Shown here: positions 54,188 to 63,500 of the stretch, piece by piece
Layout: each line of letters begins with the position of its first letter
Numbering within the stretch: the first letter of the stretch is position 1
From: CAVSUZ01 sp963791885
Lineage (GTDB): Bacteria; Pseudomonadota; Alphaproteobacteria; Acetobacterales; Acetobacteraceae
Reading direction: 5' to 3'
Length of the DNA: 64,000 nt
Assembly: GCA_963791885.1 (NCBI GenBank)
Contig: CAWBUL010000006.1
Span: forward strand, 1,798,001 to 1,862,000
Position numbers and translations under genes: made by a program
The notes under the pieces: model-generated
Database searches by the model: none
The model's input: only the letters and a program-made list of their open reading frames with translations
What the model was told of the DNA's origin: nothing

Positions 54188-54892
54188 ATGAGCGGGACGA
54201 AATCTCCTCCGCCGAAGAAGGCGGCGGCGACGCGCCAAGGCGGGAAGACCGCGGGCAAAGGGGGCGGCGGTGGCCCGCCTCAGGCAGTACCGCGCAAGCA
54301 GGCGGCGGAGGCCGGATCCGGCGTTGCCAATCCGGTCGCCGCGCCGAAGGAGATGCCGCGGCTCCAGAGGCGCTACCTGGATGAGGTGCGCGCCAAGCTG
54401 CAATCGGAGTTCGGCTACAAGAACCCGATGCAGGTGCCGAAGCTCGAGAAGATCGTGATCAATATGGGCGTGGGCGAGGCGACGGCGGACCAGAAGAAGC
54501 TGGACAACGCGGTTGCCGAACTGACCGCCCTCAGCGGTCAGCGTGCGGTGAAGACGCTGTCGAAGAAGGCGATCGCCGGTTTCAAGATCCGCAAGGGCCT
54601 GCCGATCGGGACCAAGGTCACGCTGCGCAAGGCGCGCATGTATGAGTTCATGGACCGGCTGATCACCATTGCTCTGCCGCGGGTGCGCGACTTTCGCGGC
54701 ATCCAGGGCAAGGGATTCGACGGGCGTGGCAATTTCGCGATGGGCCTGCGCGAACAGATCGTCTTCCCGGAAATCAACTACGACCGGGTGGACGATGTGC
54801 GCGGCATGGACATCGTGTTCGTGACCACCGCACACACTGATGCGGAAGCGAAGGCGCTGCTGCAGGCATTCGACCTGCCGTTTGCGAATTGA
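54188..54892 (+). CDS. rplE: 50S ribosomal protein L5 with a long N-terminal extension
   Basis: A 234-residue L5; the core from about residue 56 (MPRLQRRYLDEVRAKL) matches the usual 179-residue protein, with PKLEKIVINMGVGEA, LPIGTKVTLR and FPEINYDRVDDVRGMDI. The first 55 residues are a Lys/Pro/Gly/Ala-rich disordered tail. The ATG at 54353 could be the true start, but AAGGAG lies only one base before it, while ATG 54188 follows rplX by five bases and keeps the tight spacing of the operon. L5 binds 5S rRNA. Confidence 0.92.
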   Translation: MSGTKSPPPKKAAATRQGGKTAGKGGGGGPPQAVPRKQAAEAGSGVANPVAAPKEMPRLQRRYLDEVRAKLQSEFGYKNPMQVPKLEKIVINMGVGEATADQKKLDNAVAELTALSGQRAVKTLSKKAIAGFKIRKGLPIGTKVTLRKARMYEFMDRLITIALPRVRDFRGIQGKGFDGRGNFAMGLREQIVFPEINYDRVDDVRGMDIVFVTTAHTDAEAKALLQAFDLPFAN

Positions 54893-54954
54893 AGACAGAG
54901 TTCGAATGGAAAACTGCGGCCACGCAGGCCGCAAGTTCCGGAGGGTGTGAGTGA

Positions 54955-55260
54955 ATGGCCAAGACCTCTCAGGTCTATCGCAACAAGAAGCGGGAACGCA
55001 TGACGGCGCGCGACCGCGGGAAGCGTACGGCGCTCAAAGAGATCGTCATGGACCGCAGCCTGCCGGTTGAGGATCGGTTCAACGCGTCGCTGAAACTGGC
55101 GCAGCTGCCGCGCAACGGGTCGCGTGTGCGCGTCCGGCTGCGCTGCGAAATCACCGGTCGTTCGCGCGGCAATTACCGCAAGTTCAAGCTTTGCCGCATC
55201 ATGCTGCGTGATCTCGCCTCGTCGGGCCAGATCCCCGGCATGGTCAAGGCGAGCTGGTAA
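54955..55260 (+). CDS. rpsN: 30S ribosomal protein S14
   Basis: A 101-residue S14 of the zinc-free long type. NKKRERMTARDRGKRTALKE and NGSRVRVRLRCEITGRSRG, then YRKFKLCRIMLRDLASSGQI are typical; the CxxC pairs of the zinc form are absent. It is separated from rplE by 62 bp, with GGAGGG about eight bases before the ATG. Confidence 0.96.
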   Translation: MAKTSQVYRNKKRERMTARDRGKRTALKEIVMDRSLPVEDRFNASLKLAQLPRNGSRVRVRLRCEITGRSRGNYRKFKLCRIMLRDLASSGQIPGMVKASW

Positions 55261-55272
55261 GGAGGATCGCAG

Positions 55273-55671
55273 ATGTCCGTCTCTGATCCTTTGGGCGACA
55301 TGCTGACGCGCATCCGCAACGCACAGCGTGCGCGGCACACGTCCTGCATCGCGCCGGCATCTCGCCTGCACGCGAATGTCCTGGATGTCCTGAAGCGCGA
55401 GGGTTACATCCGCGGCTTTACCGCCGAGGAATTGCGTCCCGGCATCCGGCAGCTCCGTATTGAGCTGAAGTACAATGAGGGCGAACCCGTCATCAAGGAG
55501 ATCAACCGGGTCTCCAAGCCGGGACGTCGTGTCTATTCGCGCATCAAGGAACTGCCGCGCGTCTATGCGGGGCTTGGCGTCTCGATCCTGTCCACCCCGC
55601 GTGGGGTCATGAGCGATTCCGAGGCCCGCGTGGCGAACGTGGGCGGCGAAATCCTCTGCCGCGTGTTCTAA
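55273..55671 (+). CDS. rpsH: 30S ribosomal protein S8
   Basis: A 132-residue S8, a central-domain rRNA binder and in E. coli the repressor of the spc operon. DPLGDMLTRIRNAQRARHTS, VLKREGYIRGF and LSTPRGVMSDSEARVANVGG with the terminal GEILCRVF are conserved. AAGGAGG precedes the ATG by about seven bases. Confidence 0.97.
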   Translation: MSVSDPLGDMLTRIRNAQRARHTSCIAPASRLHANVLDVLKREGYIRGFTAEELRPGIRQLRIELKYNEGEPVIKEINRVSKPGRRVYSRIKELPRVYAGLGVSILSTPRGVMSDSEARVANVGGEILCRVF

Positions 55672-55683
55672 GGAAAACGATCG

Positions 55684-56217
55684 ATGTCGCGCGTTGGAAA
55701 ATATCCGGTCGAAATTCCCCAGGGCGTGCAGGTCGCGCTCGCCGGCGATCTGCTGACCGTCAAGGGCAAGCTCGGCGAGATGAAGCTGTCGCTCACCGAT
55801 CAGGTCGAGACCAAGGTGGATGGCAACAAGGTCGTGGTCGCGCCGCGCGGTAACGCGCGGCAGGCGCGCATGATGTGGGGCACCACGCGTGCCAACATCG
55901 CCAACATGGTCCGCGGCGTATCGGCCGGCTACGCCAGGTCGATGGAGATCACCGGCACGGGTTATCGCGCCGCCGTGCAGGGCAAGAACCTGGTGCTGAA
56001 CCTCGGCTATTCGCATGACGTGATCTTCCCGATCCCCGACGGAATTAAGATCACCTGCGAGCGTCCGACAGCGGTGAAGGTAGAAGGCACCGACAAGCGC
56101 CTGGTGGGCCAGGTGGCTGCCGAAATCCGCGGTTTCCGCCCGCCCGAGCCCTATAAGGGCAAGGGCGTGCGCTACACCGATGAGACGATCCGGCGGAAGG
56201 AAGGCAAGAAGAAATGA
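55684..56217 (+). CDS. rplF: 50S ribosomal protein L6
   Basis: A 177-residue L6 near the factor-binding site. MSRVGKYPVEIPQGVQVALA, MEITGTGYRAAVQGKNLVLN, LGYSHDV, and PEPYKGKGVRYTDETIRRKE are the family landmarks. Its TGA overlaps the ATG of rplR. Confidence 0.97.
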   Translation: MSRVGKYPVEIPQGVQVALAGDLLTVKGKLGEMKLSLTDQVETKVDGNKVVVAPRGNARQARMMWGTTRANIANMVRGVSAGYARSMEITGTGYRAAVQGKNLVLNLGYSHDVIFPIPDGIKITCERPTAVKVEGTDKRLVGQVAAEIRGFRPPEPYKGKGVRYTDETIRRKEGKKK

Positions 56218-56576
56218 GCCGCATTCAGGATCTTAGGGACCGTCGGCGCGGGCGCCTGCGGTTCTCGCTCCGCCAGAAGGGCGCCGGCCGCCCGCGGCTG
56301 TCGGTGTTCCGCTCGTCGAAGCACATCTACGCGCAGGTCATCGACGACGATGCAGGCCGCACGCTGGCTTCGGCGTCGTCGCTCGATCAGTCGCTACGCG
56401 AGTCGCTGAAGACCGGCGCCGACAAGGCGGCCGCCGCAGCGGTCGGCAAGCTGGTTGCCGAGCGTGCGAAGGAAGCCGGCGTGACCAAGGTCGTGTTCGA
56501 CCGTGGTGCCTATCTTTACCATGGCCGCGTGAAGGCGCTGGCCGATGCCGCCCGCGAAGGCGGCTTGGACTTCTAG
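56214..56576 (+). CDS. rplR: 50S ribosomal protein L18
   Basis: A 120-residue L18, which binds 5S rRNA with L5. RPRLSVFRSSKHIYAQVIDD, LASASSL and VFDRGAYLYHGRVKALADAA, AREGGLDF at the end are diagnostic. It overlaps rplF by four bases. Confidence 0.97.
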   Translation: MSRIQDLRDRRRGRLRFSLRQKGAGRPRLSVFRSSKHIYAQVIDDDAGRTLASASSLDQSLRESLKTGADKAAAAAVGKLVAERAKEAGVTKVVFDRGAYLYHGRVKALADAAREGGLDF

Positions 56577-56585
56577 GAACGAACG

Positions 56586-57191
56586 ATGGCACGTGAACCA
56601 AGGGAAGGCGGACGGCGTCGCGATGGCGACCGTCATCGCGAGGACCGCGAGGACGACGGCATCATCGACAAGCTGGTCAGCATCAACCGCGTGGCCAAGG
56701 TGGTGAAAGGCGGACGCCGTTTCGCCTTTGCCGCGCTGGTGGTCGTGGGTGACCAGAAGGGCCGCGTCGGCTACGGCGCCGGCAAGGCGCGTGAGGTGCC
56801 GGAGGCGATCCGCAAAGCCACGGAGCGCGCCAAGCGCGGCATGATCCGTGTGCCGATGAAGGAGGGCCGTACGCTGCATCACGACATTGAAGGCCGCTAC
56901 GGCGCCGGCACCGTGGTCCTGCGCGCCGCGCCGGCCGGCACGGGCATCATCGCCGGCGGTCCTCTGCGCGCGGTGTTCGAATCGCTCGGCGTCGGCGACA
57001 TCGTCGCCAAGTCGCTCGGGAGCCGCAATCCGCACAACATGGTCAAAGCGACGTTCGCGGCCCTGCAGCGCTGTGCTTCGCCACGCTCGGTCGCCAACCG
57101 GCGCGGCAAGAAGGTGGCCGAGATCTTCGGTCCGCGGCGTGAGGCCACAGCCGCGCCGGCAGCCGAGACGGAGGCGCCGGCCAATGGCTGA
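56586..57191 (+). CDS. rpsE: 30S ribosomal protein S5
   Basis: A 201-residue S5, involved in decoding fidelity and translocation. IDKLVSINRVAKVVKGGRRF, GYGAGKAREVPEAIRKATER, and APAGTGIIAGGPLRAVFES are conserved. The C-terminus has an extra Ala/Glu/Pro-rich tail. It overlaps rpmD by eight bases. Confidence 0.97.
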   Translation: MAREPREGGRRRDGDRHREDREDDGIIDKLVSINRVAKVVKGGRRFAFAALVVVGDQKGRVGYGAGKAREVPEAIRKATERAKRGMIRVPMKEGRTLHHDIEGRYGAGTVVLRAAPAGTGIIAGGPLRAVFESLGVGDIVAKSLGSRNPHNMVKATFAALQRCASPRSVANRRGKKVAEIFGPRREATAAPAAETEAPANG

Positions 57192-57378
57192 AACGACGAA
57201 GCGCGTGCGGGTGACGCAGACCGCCTCGCCGGCCGGGCGCAAGCCGGGCCAGCGTGAGACGCTGATCGGGCTGGGGCTGAACAAAATCCGGCGCACGCGC
57301 GAGCTGGAAGACACCCCCGCGATCCGCGGCATGATCCGCAAGGTGGCCCACCTGCTCCAGGTGGAGGACGTAACATGA
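57184..57378 (+). CDS. rpmD: 50S ribosomal protein L30
   Basis: A 64-residue L30. RVRVTQTASPAGRKPGQRET, LIGLGLNKIRRTRELEDTPA and IRGMIRKVAHLLQVED cover the whole family. It starts inside the rpsE tail and its stop overlaps rplO, so the three are translationally linked. Confidence 0.96.
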   Translation: MAETTKRVRVTQTASPAGRKPGQRETLIGLGLNKIRRTRELEDTPAIRGMIRKVAHLLQVEDVT

Positions 57379-57863
57379 AGCTGAACGAACTCAGGGACAA
57401 TCCAGGCTCGCGGCACAAATCAAAGCGCCTCGGCCGGGGCATCGGCTCTGGCAAGGGCAAGACCTCCGGAAAGGGCGTGAAGGGCCAGAAGGCGCGTACG
57501 GGCGTCGCGCTGAACGGATTCGAGGGCGGGCAGATGCCGATCTACCGGCGTCTGCCGAAGCGCGGGTTCAAGAATATATTCCGCAAGGAATACGCTCCGC
57601 TGAACCTCGGCACGCTGGAGGCGGCAATCGCCGCTGGCCGGATCGACGCGAGCCAACCGATCACGGAAGACAGCCTGCGGGCCGCCGGGCTGGTGGGCCG
57701 CAGGAAGGTCGCGGGTGTGCGGCTGCTGGCCAAGGGCGAGATCAACCGGGCACTGACCATCACCGTATCCGGCGCGTCCGCGTCAGCCATAGAGGCCGTG
57801 AAAAAGGCTGGCGGAACCGTGACGACCACGGTTGCGGTGGACGCTGAGGCGCCTGCATCTTAG
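57375..57863 (+). CDS. rplO: 50S ribosomal protein L15
   Basis: A 162-residue L15, a late assembly protein. MKLNELRDNPGSRHKSKRLG, RGIGSGKGKTSGKGVKGQKA and GFEGGQMPIYRRLPKRGFKN are the conserved glycine-rich N-terminus. It overlaps rpmD by four bases. A 137-bp gap with a hairpin repeat separates it from secY. Confidence 0.97.
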   Translation: MKLNELRDNPGSRHKSKRLGRGIGSGKGKTSGKGVKGQKARTGVALNGFEGGQMPIYRRLPKRGFKNIFRKEYAPLNLGTLEAAIAAGRIDASQPITEDSLRAAGLVGRRKVAGVRLLAKGEINRALTITVSGASASAIEAVKKAGGTVTTTVAVDAEAPAS

Positions 57864-57907
57864 ATAAAGCCTGCCCGGCTGGGCGCCGGGAGCGTGACGT
57901 TCGCGGT

Positions 57908-57956
57908 AGAGCGGGATCGCGCGAGGCGGAACGTCGGAGCGCGTGAATCCCGCTCT
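57908..57956. repeat. Diverged hairpin repeat between rplO and secY
   Basis: A 49-base copy of the tuf/rpsJ repeat, with arms AGAGCGGGAT (57908-57917) and ATCCCGCTCT (57947-57956). Compared with the other copies, arm position 1 is G to A with the partner C to T, and position 7 is A to G with the partner T to C, so both changes keep Watson-Crick pairs. One base of the central loop is missing. Confidence 0.85.
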
Positions 57957-58000
57957 GAGATGGCGGCGTTCGGGCGGACGCGTACGACTGGAAGGTGCTC

Positions 58001-59338
58001 ATGGCCTCGACGGCCGAACAACTTGCGGCAAACCTGAATCTCGGCGTCCTTTCGAAGGCGACCGAACTTAAGAAGCGTATCTGGTTCACCCTCGGGGCGC
58101 TGGTGATATACCGCCTGGGCACGTACATCCCGGTGCCCGGCGTGGATGCGTCCGTCATGGCGCAGCTTCTGCAGCAGCATGGCGGCGGCATCCTGGGCAT
58201 GTTCGACATGTTCACCGGCGGCGCACTGCGCCGCATGACCGTGTTCGCGCTGAACATCATGCCCTACATCAGCGCCAGCATTATTATCCAGCTGATGACG
58301 GCGGCGATGCCCTCCCTCGAGGCTCTCAAGAAGGAAGGAGAGCAGGGGCGGATCAAGCTGAATCAGTATACGCGGTATCTGACTGTGGCGATTGCGCTCG
58401 TGCAGTCTTACGGCATCTCGATCGGGCTCGAGAATATGCGCGGCGATGCGGGCGCGGCGGTGGTGCATCCCGGCTTCCCGTTTCTGTTCACCGCGGTCGT
58501 GACGCTCGTCGGCGGCACGATGTTCCTGATGTGGATGGGCGAACAGATCACCGCGCGCGGTGTGGGCAACGGCACCAGCCTGATCATCATGTCCGGCATC
58601 GTTGCGAACCTGCCGGGCGCCCTGGCATCGCTGCTGGAACTGGGCCGCACAGGCGCGCTTTCGACCGTGTTCATCATCGGCTTCTTCGTCCTCGCGGTGC
58701 TGGTGATTGCGTTCATCGTATTCATGGAACGCGCCTATCGCCGCGTACCGGTGCAATACCCCAAACGACAGGTCGGCAATCGGATGTTCGGAGGTGACTC
58801 CACCCACATCCCGCTGAAGATCAATACCTCCGGCGTGATTCCGCCGATCTTTGCCAGTTCCATTTTGCTGATACCCGCGACCATCACCGGGTTCTCGGGT
58901 GGCGGCTCCGGCTGGCTTCAGTTCCTGTCCGCGCAGCTTGGGCACGGCACACCGGCCTACATGATCCTCTATGCGTTCATGATCATCTTCTTCTCCTATT
59001 TTTACACCGCCGTTGTGTTCAACCCGCAGGAGACAGCGGACAACCTGAAGAAATACGGCGGGTTCGTGCCTGGCATCCGGCCCGGCACCGCTACCGCGGA
59101 ATACTTCGATTTTGTTCTGACGCGGCTGACCACCGTCGGCGCGCTCTATCTGGCCGCAGTCTGTTTGCTGCCGGAATTGCTCATCAGCGATTACGGGCTG
59201 CCGTTTTATTTCGGTGGCACCTCGATCCTGATCGTCGTCTCTGTTACAATGGACACCGTGACTCAGATCCAGTCTCACCTGCTCGCCCACCAGTATGAAG
59301 GGCTGATCCGCAAGGCTCGGGTCCGCGCCCGACGATGA
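58001..59338 (+). CDS. secY: Protein translocase subunit SecY
   Basis: A 445-residue SecY with ten membrane helices, the channel of the Sec translocon. IWFTLGALVIYRLGTYIPVP, MPYISASIIIQLM (the family signature), GNGTSLIIMSGI, and RRVPVQYPKR are conserved. ATG 58001 follows GGAAGG by seven bases; GTG 57995 is the alternative. The hairpin repeat ends 45 bases upstream. Stop overlaps adk by four bases. Confidence 0.98.
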   Translation: MASTAEQLAANLNLGVLSKATELKKRIWFTLGALVIYRLGTYIPVPGVDASVMAQLLQQHGGGILGMFDMFTGGALRRMTVFALNIMPYISASIIIQLMTAAMPSLEALKKEGEQGRIKLNQYTRYLTVAIALVQSYGISIGLENMRGDAGAAVVHPGFPFLFTAVVTLVGGTMFLMWMGEQITARGVGNGTSLIIMSGIVANLPGALASLLELGRTGALSTVFIIGFFVLAVLVIAFIVFMERAYRRVPVQYPKRQVGNRMFGGDSTHIPLKINTSGVIPPIFASSILLIPATITGFSGGGSGWLQFLSAQLGHGTPAYMILYAFMIIFFSYFYTAVVFNPQETADNLKKYGGFVPGIRPGTATAEYFDFVLTRLTTVGALYLAAVCLLPELLISDYGLPFYFGGTSILIVVSVTMDTVTQIQSHLLAHQYEGLIRKARVRARR

Positions 59339-60000
59339 TCCTCATCCTGCTCGGTCCTCCCGGCTGCGGAAAGGGAACCCAGGCACAGCGCCTGCAGGAG
59401 CGCTACGGGATCGCGCAGATCAGCACCGGCGACATGCTGCGCGCCGAGGTGGCGGCCGGCTCCCCAATCGGCAAGGAAGCGCGCGGGGTGATGGAGGCGG
59501 GGCAGCTCGTCTCCGACGATATCATCATCCGCATGCTGGGCGCACGGATCGAGCGACCGGATTGCGCACGCGGTTTCATCCTGGACGGCTTCCCGCGGAC
59601 GGTCCCGCAGGCCAAGGCGCTCGATCGGCTGCTGGCCGATAAGGGCCTGTCACTGACCGCTGTGATCGAACTAAAGGTGGACGACGCGGCTCTGGTGAAG
59701 CGCATCGCCGGCCGGTTCACCTGCGCGAAATGTGGCGCCGGCTATCACGACACCTTCAAGCCCACAGTCGTTCCTGGGATCTGTGACGTATGCGGTGCGA
59801 CGGAGTTCGTTCGACGCGCCGACGACAACGCCGAGACAGTCACGGCGCGGCTGGAGGCGTATCACCGCCAGACGGCGCCGATCATCCCGCACTACCAGGC
59901 GCAGAGGCGCTTCCACAGCGTCGATGGCATGGCGCCGATCGACGATGTCACGGAACAAGTCGTGTCCCTGCTGGAGCGGCTCGTTCCTTCGGCACGTTAG
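59335..60000 (+). CDS. adk: Adenylate kinase
   Basis: A 221-residue long-type adenylate kinase, converting AMP and ATP to two ADP. The P-loop is LLGPPGCGKGTQAQ, ISTGDMLRAEV and GFILDGFPRTVPQA bind AMP, and the LID has two Cys pairs (CAKCGAGYHD and CDVCGATEF), a likely zinc site. It is coupled to secY. The usual followers rpsM, rpsK, rpoA and rplQ are not here; the next gene is convergent and unrelated. Confidence 0.98.
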   Translation: MILILLGPPGCGKGTQAQRLQERYGIAQISTGDMLRAEVAAGSPIGKEARGVMEAGQLVSDDIIIRMLGARIERPDCARGFILDGFPRTVPQAKALDRLLADKGLSLTAVIELKVDDAALVKRIAGRFTCAKCGAGYHDTFKPTVVPGICDVCGATEFVRRADDNAETVTARLEAYHRQTAPIIPHYQAQRRFHSVDGMAPIDDVTEQVVSLLERLVPSAR

Positions 60001-60001
60001 C

Positions 60002-63000
60002 TCACGCCGCGTCCCGCCGCTCCGCGGAACGCACTGGCGCCAGCGCGTCGTCCAGCGCGGCAGCCAAACGATCCAGAGACAGGAAATCCGCGACATATTG
60101 CGTCTGGGCCTGAGCGCAAGCCGACCACGCTGTGTCATCCTGCATGAGGGCCAGAACCGCGACCGCAAAGGCATCGGCCTCATCGTGCACCGCGCAGATA
60201 TCACCAAGACCCGGCAATCCTTGTGCGCCGGTGGGTGTGGTGACCAGCGGCACGCCGTGATGCATCGCCTCCAGCACTTTCAGCTTCACGCCGGCGCCGT
60301 ATCGCAGCGGGCAGGCGGCGACCCGGGCAGTTGCATAACGCGCCGCGAGATCCGGATCTGACACCGCACCGGTCACCTCGACACGATCGCTCGCAAGCGT
60401 CGTCACGGTCGTGGGGGGATTGGAACCGATCAGTGACAAGACCGCGTCCGGACGAACGGCACGCACACGCGGCATGATCTCGTTCGCCAGCCATAGTGCT
60501 GCGTCCACGTTGGGACGATGGGCGAAGCCACCCACGAAGATAATGCGATTCGGCGAAACCGGATGCGCAGGAGCCGCCGGTGCGGGAAACGCAAAAGCCG
60601 GAATGGCGCGCACGTCGAGGTCCGGCTCCATTCCGCGGACAGCGGAAGCCTCCTCCTCCGACAGGTACATGACCACATCGGCGGCACGCCACACCTCCCG
60701 CTCCAGCGCTTCCATTCGCTCCGCCTCTGCGAGTTTCAGCATGTCCTGCGCGGCGCCAGGCTCGCGCCGCATGCGGGCATGATGCAGATCGACGCCGTAA
60801 TACAGGATGCGGGCGCCGCAATGAGCGTTCAGCGCGGGGAGATGGGCCTGCGATTCGTGCGGGCGACAGAGAATGACCTCATCGATCTCGTTGCCATGGG
60901 CACCGATCCATTCGGATCCTGAATTGCACCAGGGTGCGTGGATCACCTCGATGCCCATCTGCTGCAGCGCCTCGGTGTAGCCCGGTGTCGCGCGCAGATT
61001 GGCAGGCAGGAATTTGACCACCCGCCCGGTGGCGAGCAGTGCACGTAGCATCGCCATGATTGTGCGGGATCCGCCGTCGCGGTCCGGCTCCGGCACATAA
61101 TGGTCAATCATAAGAGTGACGCGCTTGGACCCGGCACGGTCGCGTGCGCGCATCACACGCGACCCGGAAGGGAAATGCTCCGCCCGCAGCACGGACCGCC
61201 AGCGCCGAGCGAAGCGGGCCGCGTTGGTCATCTGATATGCCTTCACACCGGAAGTAAGGTCCCGGCCATGCGACGCCCCCTCATGATGAACCACCGTCGC
61301 CGCAGGTTGATAAAGCACCTTCAGCCCAGCGGCGCGCAGACGAAAGGCGAGGTCCGCGTCTTCGTAGTACGCGGGGGCGAACGCTTCATCGAACCCTCCC
61401 ATGCGGTCCCACACCGCCCGAGGCAGCATGATGGCGGCGCCGGAGACGTAATCGACCTCCCGAACGTAATTGTATTCGGGTTTGCGCGGATCGTCGTCCC
61501 GGCCATGGTTCCATCCGGAACCGTCGCGCCAGATGATGCCGCCGGCCTCCTGCTGCGTGCCATCGGGGAACAGCAGCCGTGCACCGGCCATGCCGGCATC
61601 AGGTCGCGCGGCAAGAAGCTGATGCAGATGGTCGATCGCGCCTGGCGTCACCTCCGTGTCGTTGTTCAGGAGTATCAGGAACGCACCGCGCGCCAGCGCC
61701 GCGGCCGCGTTGCACGAATGCAGGAACCCCAGGTTTTCCGGCCAGACCTCCAGCCGCAAATTCTTAACGGCACGCAGATCGGCAATCGCGGGATCGCCCG
61801 AGGCGTCGTCCACCACGATCACCTCGATCGGCACGGCGGGTGGATGCGCCGCGATCGAGGCTAGGCAGCGATGTGTGTAATCAAACTTTCCGAAGCAGGG
61901 AACGATCACCGACACGACCGGATTGTCCCAGAACGGAAGCTCGATCGGGTCGGCTGGGGAGCGCGGCTGCGGTTCCATCTGCACGGCCGGAGGGGCCGGA
62001 GCGGGAACCTCCTCGCGATCCCGGCGCAGCATTGTCCGTACGGCGCGCCGGGCGGTTCGTGTGGCGCGCGGAAACCGAGTGGCGGTCGAGCGCAATGGTG
62101 CCCCGAGCCGCCACCACGTGCTGCGCTCCAGCACCGCCACGCGCTCCGCAAACGCTCGCGCCCCCACCCGCGCATGCTCAAGCTCCGCATTGCGGTGTTC
62201 GATCTGGCGCTGCCAATCAGCGCACGCCGCCTCGTGAGCGCGGGCAAGTTGGGCGATCTGTCCGGTGAGTTCCTCGGTCCGGCCCTGGAGTTCCTCGAGG
62301 CCGCCCTGAAGTTCCGCGATCCGGCTCTGCAGTTCAGCACAGCGCGCCCGTTCCTGGGCCACGGCGGCGATCTGCTTCGGAAGATCGCCGGCCGCGGTGA
62401 ACAAGCCGTCGATCGAATGGCCGTGGCAATACGCGCTGCCGCCGACGGCCGGCAGGGGCACGTCGCTGGCGATACCGATCAGGTAGAAGGCGCGAGAGAA
62501 GCCGGATGCGGACTCAATGATCTCACCGTCACGGTGGTCATAGCTTCGCCACGCGTCGGTGCGATCGAGTGGCACGGCGACCGAGCCGAGAACGCAGCGC
62601 TGACGCAAGACACGTTGATGCACGAACAAGGCGCCGAGTTGCTGTTGCAACTCCGGCAGCGTGAGCTCGGCGACATGAAAGGGATCACCTTCTGTCCCGG
62701 CGCCGAATAGACCAGACGATCCGGCGTGCTGACGATGAAAATACCCCCGTGTCGCAGCACACGGCGGATCTCTCGCAAGAACTGGTGCTGGTCGCGCACA
62801 TGCTCCAGCGTCTCGAAGCTTACGGCCACGTCGCAGCACGCATCCGGCAACGGCAGGTGATGCGCGTCGCCCTGAACGAAACTTAGGTTGGCTAAATTGT
62901 AAGACCGCTGGGCGTGGCGAACCGACCCGTCGTCAATGTCCACGCCGACGACCTGTCGTGCGACGCCGGCGAGGATGGCAGGACCGTAGCCCTCGCCCGA

Positions 63001-63216
63001 CGCGACATCCAGCACATCCTTGCCGGCGCACAGATCGCGGGCGATGCAGTAGCGATGCAGGTGCTCGAACGCGATCTGACCGCTTATGGCGGTCGTCATG
63101 CGTTCACCCGTGAAGGCAAGCTGCTCCGCCGGCTGCGGGACCCGGAACATCCCATCGGTTCGCGTCAGAAGATCGGGCTGGGGCGGCGGCAATACGTCCA
63201 TGCGACACGGTCGCAT
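60002..63216 (-). pseudogene. Methyltransferase fused to two glycosyltransferase domains, frameshifted
   Basis: One long gene, about 1071 residues when repaired. The first 170 residues are a class I SAM methyltransferase (VLDVASGEGYGPAIL and LPLPDACCDVAVSFETLEHV). A one-base loss near 62696-62698 ends this frame. The next frame continues with a coiled coil (ARCAELQSRIAELQGGLEEL), the STWWRLGAPLR linker, a GT2 domain (VSVIVPCFGKFDYT, VVDDASGD, LILLNNDTEV) and a GT4 domain (IIFVGGFAHRPNVDAALW and GAGVKLKVLEAMHHGVPLV). Such fusions build O-antigen or capsule glycans in the cytosol. Downstream of its start lies a four-copy hairpin array. Whether the break is real or an error needs reads. Confidence 0.8.
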
Positions 63217-63245
63217 GCACGTCTAAACGAACTGCTAACGCGCCA

Positions 63246-63489
63246 GGAGCGAGATCGCGCGAGGCGGGCACGTCAGAGCGCATGAATCTCGCTCCAAACA
63301 ACTGTGTCAGGAGCGAGATCGCGCGAGGCGGGCACGTCAGAGCGCGTGAATCTCGCTCCAAAACAACTGTGTCAGGAGCGAGATCGCGCGAGGCGGGCAC
63401 GTCAGAGCGCGTGAATCTCGCTCCAAAACAACTGTGTCAGGAGCGAGATCGCGCGAGGCGGGCACGTCAGAGCGCGTGAATCTCGCTCC
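63246..63489. repeat. Four-copy tandem array of the hairpin repeat
   Basis: Units at 63246-63295, 63310-63359, 63375-63424 and 63440-63489, spaced 64, 65 and 65 bases. Each has arms GGAGCGAGAT and ATCTCGCTCC; units 2-4 are identical and unit 1 differs by one base (CATGAA for CGTGAA). The linker between them (AAAACAACTGTGTCA) is also constant, so this is a 65-base tandem repeat. It lies between the methyltransferase-GT gene start and the 3' end of the esterase gene. Confidence 0.93.
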
Positions 63490-63500
63490 AAAACAACGAG

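Noticed and set aside
63282..63479. Small proteins encoded across the hairpin repeats
   Set aside because: The frames consist only of repeat-derived Arg/Ser text and recur at the other repeat sites; they are translation artefacts of the repeat.
63246..63489. CRISPR-like array of four regularly spaced repeats
   Set aside because: The intervals between repeats are 14-15 bases and identical, not unique 30-base spacers. No cas genes are present. It is a tandem hairpin repeat.
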